From Myxococcota bacterium (GTDB lineage Bacteria; Myxococcota_A; UBA796; JAJRTE01): a stretch of DNA of 64,000 bases. Shown here piece after piece: positions 26,763-34,569 of this stretch. The stretch is from assembly GCA_024278455.1 (NCBI GenBank), contig JAJRTE010000272.1, positions 1-64,000 of the forward strand, in the 5' to 3' direction. Positions within the stretch are counted from its first letter, which is position 1, and every line of letters starts with the position of its first letter. The translations under genes and the position numbers were made by a program. The notes below the pieces were generated by a model. It was given only the letters and a program-made list of their open reading frames with translations. It was not told where the DNA came from and did not search any database.

Positions 26763-27311
26763 ATGGCAACCAAGGTTCATCTCAGGTCGGAGTTCAACGT
26801 GGGTGCGCGGGAGTGCATGGCCCTGATGTCGAATCCCGAACTACACCAGGAACTGAGCGAGTTGAAGGGGATCGCCCGCCGGACGGCCAAGAACATGAAG
26901 CTCGAAAACGGTATCCGGACGTGGCAAGTCGATGTGAGGCTTCTCGAGAAGGCCCCGGGGTTCATCAAGGACCTGGTTTCGGACGATCAGCTCAAGTGGG
27001 TTCAGAAGTTTCGCATGGACGTCGAGACGCTCGAGATGGAGATCGCGTTCGAGCATCCTCTGCCGGAGCGGGTGTTGAAGGTTTCGGGTCGAGTTCGGGT
27101 GGTGGACCTGGTTCCGAACGAGAAGAGTGCAGTCGAGGTCGATCTGGCGATCGAGAGTGGGTTGCCGCTGGTGGGCAGGCGGTTCGAGGCTCTGCTTGCG
27201 GATCGTCTGACGAAGATGACGGAAGCGGACTTCGCGATTCGCCGTGCCTACGTGGAACAGAACCGTGGGCGTCTCGAGGCGTTCCAGGTTCCGGTCGAGC
27301 AGGGTGCCTGA
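26763..27311 (+). CDS. DUF2505-like (START/SRPBCC-type) protein
   Basis: A 182-residue soluble protein without a signal peptide. The frame is open further upstream, but ATG 26763 (MATKVHLRSEF) is the start because the protein-like composition begins there. It has the alternating strand/helix layout of DUF2505 and SRPBCC lipid-binding folds: FNVGARECMALMSNPELHQELSEL at the N-terminus, a central run of strands (FRMDVETLEMEIAFEH, VSGRVRVVDLVP) and a long C-terminal helix (LADRLTKMTEADFAIRRAYVEQ). No catalytic residues are recognisable. It precedes the ClpX-like gene by 200 bases on the same strand, so a shared transcript is possible. Function unknown. Confidence 0.6.
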   Translation: MATKVHLRSEFNVGARECMALMSNPELHQELSELKGIARRTAKNMKLENGIRTWQVDVRLLEKAPGFIKDLVSDDQLKWVQKFRMDVETLEMEIAFEHPLPERVLKVSGRVRVVDLVPNEKSAVEVDLAIESGLPLVGRRFEALLADRLTKMTEADFAIRRAYVEQNRGRLEAFQVPVEQGA

Positions 27312-27510
27312 CGAAGTATTCAGCGTGGATCGTCGCCTGCAACGTGCGCTGGGGCGAAAGCCTGCCGTTCGAGCCCGGGATCTTGCCTTGGGGGTTTTCG
27401 CGTTTAGGTTTCGAGAGGACTCTCGTCTGTGACGGGTGTCTCTGCCTCGAGGGGCATTCGAGACGACACGCAAGAACCGAGTCGAGGCGACGTCTTTTCC
27501 AAGGAATATC

Positions 27511-29106
27511 ATGGCCGCCAAGCACACCGGTATCCCGACGATAGAAGATATCAAGCGAGAGATCGAGGGACTGCAGCGCAAGTACGGGGACAACGTGAGG
27601 ATCAGCATGTTTCCTCAGAGTGTCATCGAGCCGGACGAGTCCCCGCCGGAGGAGGAGTCTTCTTCCACGACTTTCGAGTTCAATTACAAGCCCAAGGACA
27701 TCAAGGCGTACCTGGACCGGTACGTCATCGAGCAGGAGGACGCCAAGAAGGCATTGGCCATTGCGATTTGCGACCACTACAACCACGTGAAGGCCTGCGA
27801 GGCGGATCCCAGCCTCCTCGAGGAGGACTACAGCAAGCAGAACATCATCTTGATCGGGCCCACTGGCGTCGGCAAGACCTACCTGATTCGGACCATCGCC
27901 CGGCTCATCGGTGTGCCTTTCGTCAAGGCCGATGCCACCAAGTTCAGCGAGACCGGCTACGTTGGCGGCAACGTCGAGGACCTCGTGAGGGACCTCGTGA
28001 CGCAGGCGGACGGAGACCTCAAGGCCGCTTCCTATGGCATCATCTACCTGGACGAGATCGACAAGATAGCCAGCGCACCCAACCTCGTCGGGCGGGATGT
28101 CAGCGGCCGGGGCGTGCAGATGGGCCTCCTCAAGTTGATGGAGGAGACCGAGGTCGACGTCCGGGCGCCCAACGACCTCCAGGCCCAGTTCCAGGCGTTC
28201 GTGGAGGCACAGCGAAAAGGAAAGGCCTCGAGAAAGATCGTCAACACCAGGCACATCCAGTTCATCGTAAGCGGGGCTTTCAACGGACTCAAGGAGGTCA
28301 TCAAGAAGCGATTGAACAAGGCCAGCGTCGGGTTCAGCGCCGATATCCAGTCGCGGGAGGAGGAAACGGACTACTTCCAGTATGTCACCTCCCAGGACTT
28401 CATCGAGTGCGGGTTCGAGCCGGAGTTCATCGGCCGGTTGCCTGTGCATGTGGCCTGCCGCAGCCTGTCCGTGGACGATCTCTACCGTGTTCTCAAGTTC
28501 TCCGAGGGATCGATCATCAAGCAGTACATCCGCGATTTCAAGGCATACGGGATCGACATCCACTTCGACGACGACGGCTTGCGCGCGATTGCCCAGGAGG
28601 CGGAGAAGGAACGCACTGGTGCTCGAGGGCTCATGACCGTTCTTGAACGGACCTTGCGTGATTTCAAGTTCGAACTCCCGGATTCGGGCGTGCGCGCCTT
28701 CGTGGTCGACGCCTCTCTCGTCGCCAATCCGAAGGCCGCCCTCCAGAAGGTCCTGGACGACCCCGAGTCTCACCTCCTCTCCTACCACAGGAGGCACGTG
28801 CACCTTTGCGCCGAGGCGTTCGAGGCCAGGTACCACATCCGGCTCGTGTTCGATGACGACGCGGAAACGCACCTCTGTCAGTTGGCGGTGGAGAGAGGTA
28901 CGACGCCGCGCGAACTTTGCCAGGATCTCTTCAAGGACTACGAGCACGGGTTGGCCCTGATCGACGGGGAGGGAGAAACACTGACTTTCCGGGTCACTCG
29001 AGAGGTCATCGAGAATCCCGCCAAGGCGCTCGAGGACTGGATTCGTGACTACTATACCCGGCGGGTGACCCCTTCCGGGTCTCCGGGCGAGACCGGGGAC
29101 GCATGA
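27511..29106 (+). CDS. ClpX-like AAA+ unfoldase without zinc-binding domain
   Basis: A 531-residue ATPase. ATG 27511 has AAGGA seven bases upstream. It lacks the Cys4 zinc finger that opens true ClpX and starts with a helical, acidic leader of about 60 residues. The AAA+ core has Walker A GPTGVGKT, the ClpX GYVGG loop region (FSETGYVGGNVED), Walker B IIYLDEID and sensor/arginine region FIGRLP. An inserted segment after Walker B (about 200-250) is long. VGF in KASVGFSADI sits where ClpX has its IGF loop for ClpP, so partnering ClpP is possible. About 100 extra residues follow the small domain (HRRHVHLCAEAF...). This is a paralogue, probably with its own adaptor or substrate, not the housekeeping ClpX. 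Confidence 0.85.
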   Translation: MAAKHTGIPTIEDIKREIEGLQRKYGDNVRISMFPQSVIEPDESPPEEESSSTTFEFNYKPKDIKAYLDRYVIEQEDAKKALAIAICDHYNHVKACEADPSLLEEDYSKQNIILIGPTGVGKTYLIRTIARLIGVPFVKADATKFSETGYVGGNVEDLVRDLVTQADGDLKAASYGIIYLDEIDKIASAPNLVGRDVSGRGVQMGLLKLMEETEVDVRAPNDLQAQFQAFVEAQRKGKASRKIVNTRHIQFIVSGAFNGLKEVIKKRLNKASVGFSADIQSREEETDYFQYVTSQDFIECGFEPEFIGRLPVHVACRSLSVDDLYRVLKFSEGSIIKQYIRDFKAYGIDIHFDDDGLRAIAQEAEKERTGARGLMTVLERTLRDFKFELPDSGVRAFVVDASLVANPKAALQKVLDDPESHLLSYHRRHVHLCAEAFEARYHIRLVFDDDAETHLCQLAVERGTTPRELCQDLFKDYEHGLALIDGEGETLTFRVTREVIENPAKALEDWIRDYYTRRVTPSGSPGETGDA

Positions 29107-29212
29107 ACCCGTTCCCGCCGGATAGGAGCGCTGGGCAGCCCGTCCTGCAGCGGTGCGGCCAGTGGCTCCCGGCGTGTCGGGCTCATGGTTTCCCTTGGAG
29201 GTGACAACGGCC

Positions 29213-30064
29213 ATGAGCGCGACGACGAACGACGCCGTGGTGCCGCTTCCGGCACCGACCACTCGAGAACTGCTGCGTGCCGGCAGGCGAGCGTTGAAGG
29301 AGGTGCCGGGCACGCGGCGCCTTCTCTTCCAGGGATTCCTCCTTTCCTATGCCATGTCGCTCCTCTTGGCCGTGGCCATGGCATGGCTGGCGTACCATTT
29401 CCTCGTCTCCCCGGCGCTGGCATGGGCCGAGCAATGGGGGGCGGGCCAGGGCACTGTGCGCGAGACGCTGGCCACCCTGCTCAGGGTCATGCTATGGGCC
29501 GGAGAGGTCATCGTCATCCTCGCGTCCCAGGTGGTGGCATTTCTTCTGACCCTGTCCTCGATGGGACTTTGGTTCGAGGCCCTGGTGGAGAAGGTCGTCC
29601 GGTTCCGGCGCGCCGACTCCGCCTCGCCCGGCCAGCCCCGCTCCGTGCTGGGATGGTTGAAGAGCATGGGAGGAGCACTGGCGGACTCCGCCGGGCTGGT
29701 GGCGCTCTCCCTGTTCGCCCTCGTCCTCGGTCTCGTGCCCGTCGTGGGTCCCCTGGTGGCTTTCGCGTTGAACAGCTACCTCATGGGGCGCGAAGTGCGC
29801 GACCCCTATGTCTCGGTACGAGCCGCCCTGGGCGACCGGCCGCGCCGACTCGTCAAGGGACGGCGGGGGTGGACCATCCGCTGTGGGGTCGTACCCGTGA
29901 TCGTGGCCATGGTTCCCGTCGCGGGATGGCTGCTGATGCCGGTCATGATGGTCTACCTCTCGGCCGGACTGGCCTGGGAAGGAGAGGATGCCGTCCGCCG
30001 TGCCGCGGGCTCGGTGCCGGAGAGCGGCGAGGCGGCCGGGGGAGAGGAATCGAGCCCCCGGTAG
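29213..30064 (+). CDS. EI24/CysZ-like integral membrane protein
   Basis: A 283-residue membrane protein starting at ATG 29213 with GGAGGTGA nine bases ahead. Hydrophobic segments are LLSYAMSLLLAVAMAWLAYHFL, LLRVMLWAGEVIVILASQVVAFLLTL, LVALSLFALVLGLVPVVGPLVAFAL and VVPVIVAMVPVAGWLLMPVMMVYLS, with the VPVVGPLVAFALNSYL pattern typical of the EI24 (CysZ) family. CysZ imports sulfate in gammaproteobacteria, but most relatives in other phyla have unknown function. It follows the ClpX-like gene by about 100 bases on the same strand. A linked function is not evident. Confidence 0.7.
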   Translation: MSATTNDAVVPLPAPTTRELLRAGRRALKEVPGTRRLLFQGFLLSYAMSLLLAVAMAWLAYHFLVSPALAWAEQWGAGQGTVRETLATLLRVMLWAGEVIVILASQVVAFLLTLSSMGLWFEALVEKVVRFRRADSASPGQPRSVLGWLKSMGGALADSAGLVALSLFALVLGLVPVVGPLVAFALNSYLMGREVRDPYVSVRAALGDRPRRLVKGRRGWTIRCGVVPVIVAMVPVAGWLLMPVMMVYLSAGLAWEGEDAVRRAAGSVPESGEAAGGEESSPR

Positions 30065-30099
30065 GGACATCCTGGCGTGGAGCGATATGCAGGGGCGGG

Positions 30100-31176
30100 C
30101 TACCGGTCTATCCGCTCGACCCAGCCGAATGGGTCTTCGATTTCACCGTATTGCAGCGCCAGCAGGTAGTCGTAGAGTTCCTTGGACAGCGGTCCCGTGT
30201 TGCCGTCTCCGACCCCGTGATCCTCCCCCTTGTAGTGGATGGTCTTCACCGGGGAGATGATGGCCGCGGTTCCCGTGCCGAACACCTCGGTGACCGCGCC
30301 CGTTGCCAATCCCTTGATCACCTGGTCGATGGAAATCGTCCGCTCCAGCACGTTGACTCCCCATTTCCGCAGCACCTGGATGACCGAATCACGCGTGATC
30401 CCAGGAAGAATGCTGCCGGTCAGCGGGCTGGTGACCACCGCGTCGCCGAACCTGAAAAAGATATTCATCGTGCCCACTTCTTCCACGTACTTCCGCTCGA
30501 TGGCGTCCAGCCAGAGGACCTGGGCATAGCCCTTGTCCTTCGCCTGCTTCTGCGCCAGCAAGCCCGCGGCGTAGTTCCCCGCCGTCTTGGCGAACCCCAC
30601 CCCGCCGCGCACCGCCCGGACGTAGTCGTCCGCCACGTGGATCGCGACCGGGTTGAATCCTTCCGCGTAGTAGGCTCCCACCGGTCCCACGATGATGTAG
30701 AACAGGTAGGTCTGCGAAGGCCTCACCCCGAGCGCAGCGTCCGTGGCGATGATGTTCGGACGGATGTAGAGCGCGCACCCCGGACTCCTGGGAATCCAGT
30801 CTTTCTCCAGGAGGACGAGCTGCTTGAGGGCGTCCGAGACGAAGTCCTCCGGGACTTCGGGCATGACCAGCCGGCGACAGGAAGCGTTCAGGCGTTTGAA
30901 GTTGTCCCGGTGTCGGAACAGGTAGATCCCGTCGTCCTTTCCGCGGTAGGCCTTCAACCCCTCGAACGCCTCCTGTCCGTAGTGCAGGACCAGGGTCGCT
31001 GGATCCAGGGTGAGCGGCCCGTAGGGTTCGATTCGGGCGTCGCACCACCCCTTGTCAGGATCGTACACCATCTTGAACATGTGGTCCGAAAAGAACTTGC
31101 CGAACCCAAGGGAGGCGTCGTCGGTGGGAATGGGTTTGCGCCTGGAAGGCTCGACTTCTTCCACGTAGAGATCCAT
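30100..31176 (-). CDS. ilvE: Branched-chain amino-acid aminotransferase
   Basis: A 358-residue PLP-dependent fold-IV transaminase that interconverts Val, Leu and Ile with their 2-oxo acids. ATG 31176 has AAGGAG upstream; the frame extends further but without protein-like sequence. It is of the longer, eukaryote-like/Group II type: MFKMVYDPDKGW, LHYGQEAFEGLKAYR, the PLP lysine K197 in GFAKTAGNYAA, and EVGTMNIFF and GTGTAAIISPV near the phosphate-binding loop. It ends 35 bases past the convergent EI24-like gene's stop. Likely cytosolic and housekeeping. No leader or attenuator is seen. Confidence 0.93.
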   Translation of the reverse strand: MDLYVEEVEPSRRKPIPTDDASLGFGKFFSDHMFKMVYDPDKGWCDARIEPYGPLTLDPATLVLHYGQEAFEGLKAYRGKDDGIYLFRHRDNFKRLNASCRRLVMPEVPEDFVSDALKQLVLLEKDWIPRSPGCALYIRPNIIATDAALGVRPSQTYLFYIIVGPVGAYYAEGFNPVAIHVADDYVRAVRGGVGFAKTAGNYAAGLLAQKQAKDKGYAQVLWLDAIERKYVEEVGTMNIFFRFGDAVVTSPLTGSILPGITRDSVIQVLRKWGVNVLERTISIDQVIKGLATGAVTEVFGTGTAAIISPVKTIHYKGEDHGVGDGNTGPLSKELYDYLLALQYGEIEDPFGWVERIDR

Positions 31177-31499
31177 CTCGATTCTCCTTCTCACCTGCTG
31201 CGGGCCGGCCCCGCCAGGGGGGGGGCGATGAACGATGGGGCCGCGGGGCACGAACCTCCCTTTTCGTTGGAGTGGCAGCCGCTTCGCCCGCCGTCGCGCA
31301 CGGTCACCGCGCTGGATGCAGGCGGATGTGAAGAGTGCCAGTCCCGCTAGGGCCCGACGTCGATGGCTCGAGTCAACGATTTCCAGCTTGCAGGATATCA
31401 AGTCCAACGTAGCACGAGGCCGTGAAAAGCGCAAGAACGCTGCTTGCCGTGAGTCGCCGTGGTGCCCGTCCGATGCCACGGTCGTGGTCAACGGCCTCT

Positions 31500-31770
31500 G
31501 CCCCTGTCCCGGGAGTGTGAACGTGCGTCGCGGAGCGCGTCTTGGAAGCGACTTTCGACGAGGGCGTCCCAGTAGGCGTATTCGCGCAGCGCGGACAAAG
31601 CGCCGTATTCGGGGTGTGCCGGTAGTGTGACCCGGAAATAGCTGCGAGCCTCATCAAAGTCGAATCCAGGGGTGGGCGAGCCGTTGTCCGCCATGGTGCG
31701 GAAGATTCTTGGGATACCCGTCCCGCGGCTCTCGGCAAGACGAAGTTCCTTCCCCGGCTGACAACTGCCG
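31500..31770 (-). pseudogene. C-terminal fragment of an AlbA_2/HATPase-type ATP-binding protein
   Basis: On the minus strand, bases about 31770-31540 encode GKELRLAESRGTGIPRIFRTM, then GFDFDEARSYFRVTLPAHPEY and GALSALREYAYWDAL. This is the typical end of AlbA_2 DNA-binding proteins with a GHKL-like ATPase half (RGTGIPRIFR and the YFRVTLPAHPEY end are characteristic). The N-terminal AlbA_2 and ATP-binding parts are absent, so it is a remnant. Such genes often belong to accessory regions. The rest of 31177-31965 holds no recognised gene. Confidence 0.5.
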
Positions 31771-31965
31771 GCATTACCGCCCGATACGCCACCGCCGGTG
31801 ATGGGTCGACTCCGGGCGCCGGTGGCTGCCGCCACGCTTCCTTCTCACGCGGTGAGATGATCCGGTTTGACGTCTCAAGTAGACACAGGAAGGTCTGCAC
31901 GGTCGTCCCTGTCAACTCGACCTCCTCGAGGAGGTCTCGGAAACGGGGCCGCGACCGCTCTCTCG

Positions 31966-34569
31966 TCACCCCCGCCCGCCCGGCGCTCCGGCGACAGCGC
32001 CCCCGACCACCAACACGCCTGTTCCATCGCCGCCGACAACCAGTTCCGCCTTGCCGTCACCGTCCAGATCGCCAGCGGCCAGGCTCAGGCGGCTGCCGTG
32101 AAAGGTCAGCCGGGCTCGGAGTTCCCCGTTCCCCCCCAGCAAGAACAACGTGTCAGACGCAAGCAATCCTGCCACCTCGTCGCGTCCATCCCCATCCAGG
32201 TCCACCGCGACTCCGCGGACACGCGGCTCGAGGACCAGCCAGCCCGTGGAACCGGCGCCGATCCGCAGCGGAAGGACACGGGCGACCGGCCCGCCGGCAT
32301 CCATCTCATCGACGAACCGTCCGGCAAGGTCCAGGAACACCAATCGCCGCCCATCGGCCGGAACGACGATACGGCGCTTCTCTGCGCCGACGCCGCTCTC
32401 TGTTTCCTCGAGTGCCAGGCCGAGCCCGGCAGAGCCCTCCCACCTCCAGCGGGTGACACCAGCGCTGTCCACCAGCAGCACGCCGTCCTTTCCGTGGTCG
32501 ATCGCCACGTAGCCGGGTTCGGTTCCGGTCGGCGGCACGGGCAGGACGTCGAGGATGCCGCTCGAGGTCGCTGCAAACAGCAGGGTTTCCGTCCCGGTGG
32601 CGTTCTCGCCGACGAGCAAGCCGGCACCGTGCCGGAACAGCAACCGCTCGAACAGCCCTTCGCCGTCCATCTGCATGGCAGCCACCCGGTCGAAGCGGTT
32701 CATGCCGCTCAGCGTTCGGACGACCTCGAGCCGGGCGGTGCTCCCCTCCTCGATTGCTCTTGCGGGAGGATAGCGTAACACGGTCAGGACGCCGTTTCCG
32801 CCGAGTGCCCAGATTTCCGGGCCATCCTCGCCGCCGGCCACGGCCACGCTGACGAGTCGAGGCAACGGGGTGTGGGCTTCGAGGGCCAGGCGTTCGATAC
32901 CGAAGGCCTCGGCGACAAGGGGCTGCGCCATATCGGCCCCGGGAGCCAGGAGCGCCTCCACCCGCGACACCAGCTCTTCTTCGGTCTTCGTGCCGAACCC
33001 CACGTGCGACCAGGCCAACAGCCCTTCGCGGTCGACCAGGAAGGTCACCGGCACGTTGCGGGAGCGATAGAGAGGATCGGGGTTCGAGGCGAATCCGACC
33101 GGGAACGGGATGGCACGGGACGCGACAAAGGGTGGGACCAGGCTCCGGTCCTGGTCGAGGGATAGGGCGAGAATCTCGACACCCTGCCGCCGCCACGCCG
33201 CGTAGTGGCGCTTGAACATCTCGAATTCCTGGCGGCACGGCCCGCACCAGGTCGCCCAGAGGCTGACGATGACCACGTTGCCGTGAAGGTCGCCGAGGCT
33301 GTGCACCTGGCCGGCCAGGTCGACCATCTCGAGCGGCGGAGCTGGCAACGGCGTGACGGGCCACGCGGAAACCGAAAAGGTATCGATGTTCGCTTCGCCG
33401 CCGTCCGCCGCTTCCACGATCCGGCGGGCGGTCTCGAGGTCCCGGTGCCACCTCATGGCTTCGATCGCCAGGGCTCGAGCGCGTTGCCGGTTCCCTGTCT
33501 CGAGATATCGGCTGGCGAGAACCTCCCAGAGGTCCGCCGGTCCGAGTGCCGACGTCCACAGTGTCTCGCCGGCCGGCGACAGTGCGGCCATCCGATCGCC
33601 CGGCTGTTGCTCAATCGCCTCGACCATTCGGCGCAGGCCACGCTGCTCCTTCCCGGATGCTATGTCGGCTCTGGCAAGCGTTGCGGACCAGACCGACCAG
33701 GCGTGGGCGGCGGAGCGATCGTCGTGCCTGGCAGGCTCGAGCAGGTGTAGTGCCCGCCGGCACAGCGTTGCGGCATGGGCGACCTCCGCCGGGTCGTGCG
33801 GCGCGTCCTCGAGGTAGAGCCTTGCGACGGCCTTCGCAAGGCGGATGTCTCCGGGCGTGGCGTCGATACCCGTTGGCAGGAGTTCCTTGGCCCGGTCCCG
33901 GTAGTGGTCCTCCCCGGACAGGGAGAGGGCATCGATGACCACCGGGCAGGCCGCGGCGCGTGGCTCGGGCCCCTCCTTGCTGGTCACCTCCTCGAACGCC
34001 TTCATCATGGCGTCCAGTTCGCCGCGGTGTGCAAAGGCTTTCAGCCGGGGAAGGGCCGACGTGGCCACGCGCACGGCTCGCTTGCGTGGCTCGAGAATCG
34101 CCCGAACGATGGTCACGTCTCGAGGCGGTTGGCCGGGTTGCTGAAGGGTCAGTGTGACTGGTGTCCCGGGCGTGCCCTTGATGAGGCCCACCACCTTGCG
34201 GATGTCCAGTTCGTCGATGCGCTCGCCGTCGACGGCCACGATACGGTCCCCGGGAAGTGCCCCGGCCGAAGCTGCCGGGCCGCCGGCAAGGACTTCCTGC
34301 ACGAAGCATGGCCGGTTGCGCATGTAGAGGCGGAGGCCGACCATGCCCTGCGGGCGCGGTGTGGGTTCGGCCCCGGAGCCCGCTTCTTCGTGCCGGGTGC
34401 CAGGCCCGGATGGGGGATTCGTCCCTACCTCGGTACCGGCGGCCGACCCGACCCCGGCGTCATGGGGCGGCGTGGCTCCGGCGACCCAGGAAGCGAACAC
34501 GCATGCCGCGCACACCGAAAGGCCCTTGGCGAGCACCGGGAGAGCGTGGCCTACCGAACCGCGTTTCAT
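31966..34569 (-). CDS. Exported PDZ-thioredoxin-beta-propeller fusion protein
   Basis: An 867-residue exported protein. A signal peptide (LSVCAACVFASWVAGA) opens the chain. Residues about 75-160 are a PDZ domain (MVGLRLYMRNRPCFVQEVLAGGPAAS..PGDRIVAVDGERI). A helical TPR-like part runs to about 400. A TlpA/ResA-like thioredoxin domain follows, with the redox pair Cys442-Gly-Pro-Cys445 in WATWCGPCRQEF and the cis-Pro region NVPVTFLVDREG. The last 290 residues are a propeller with FG-GAP-like repeats (VAVDLDGDGRDEVAGLL, GDLDGDGKAELVVG). Both redox cysteines are present. A periplasmic thiol-redox or sensing role is inferred. The start ATG overlaps the stop of the upstream acyl-CoA synthetase gene by four bases, so they are co-translated. 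Confidence 0.85.
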   Translation of the reverse strand: MKRGSVGHALPVLAKGLSVCAACVFASWVAGATPPHDAGVGSAAGTEVGTNPPSGPGTRHEEAGSGAEPTPRPQGMVGLRLYMRNRPCFVQEVLAGGPAASAGALPGDRIVAVDGERIDELDIRKVVGLIKGTPGTPVTLTLQQPGQPPRDVTIVRAILEPRKRAVRVATSALPRLKAFAHRGELDAMMKAFEEVTSKEGPEPRAAACPVVIDALSLSGEDHYRDRAKELLPTGIDATPGDIRLAKAVARLYLEDAPHDPAEVAHAATLCRRALHLLEPARHDDRSAAHAWSVWSATLARADIASGKEQRGLRRMVEAIEQQPGDRMAALSPAGETLWTSALGPADLWEVLASRYLETGNRQRARALAIEAMRWHRDLETARRIVEAADGGEANIDTFSVSAWPVTPLPAPPLEMVDLAGQVHSLGDLHGNVVIVSLWATWCGPCRQEFEMFKRHYAAWRRQGVEILALSLDQDRSLVPPFVASRAIPFPVGFASNPDPLYRSRNVPVTFLVDREGLLAWSHVGFGTKTEEELVSRVEALLAPGADMAQPLVAEAFGIERLALEAHTPLPRLVSVAVAGGEDGPEIWALGGNGVLTVLRYPPARAIEEGSTARLEVVRTLSGMNRFDRVAAMQMDGEGLFERLLFRHGAGLLVGENATGTETLLFAATSSGILDVLPVPPTGTEPGYVAIDHGKDGVLLVDSAGVTRWRWEGSAGLGLALEETESGVGAEKRRIVVPADGRRLVFLDLAGRFVDEMDAGGPVARVLPLRIGAGSTGWLVLEPRVRGVAVDLDGDGRDEVAGLLASDTLFLLGGNGELRARLTFHGSRLSLAAGDLDGDGKAELVVGGDGTGVLVVGGAVAGAPGGRG

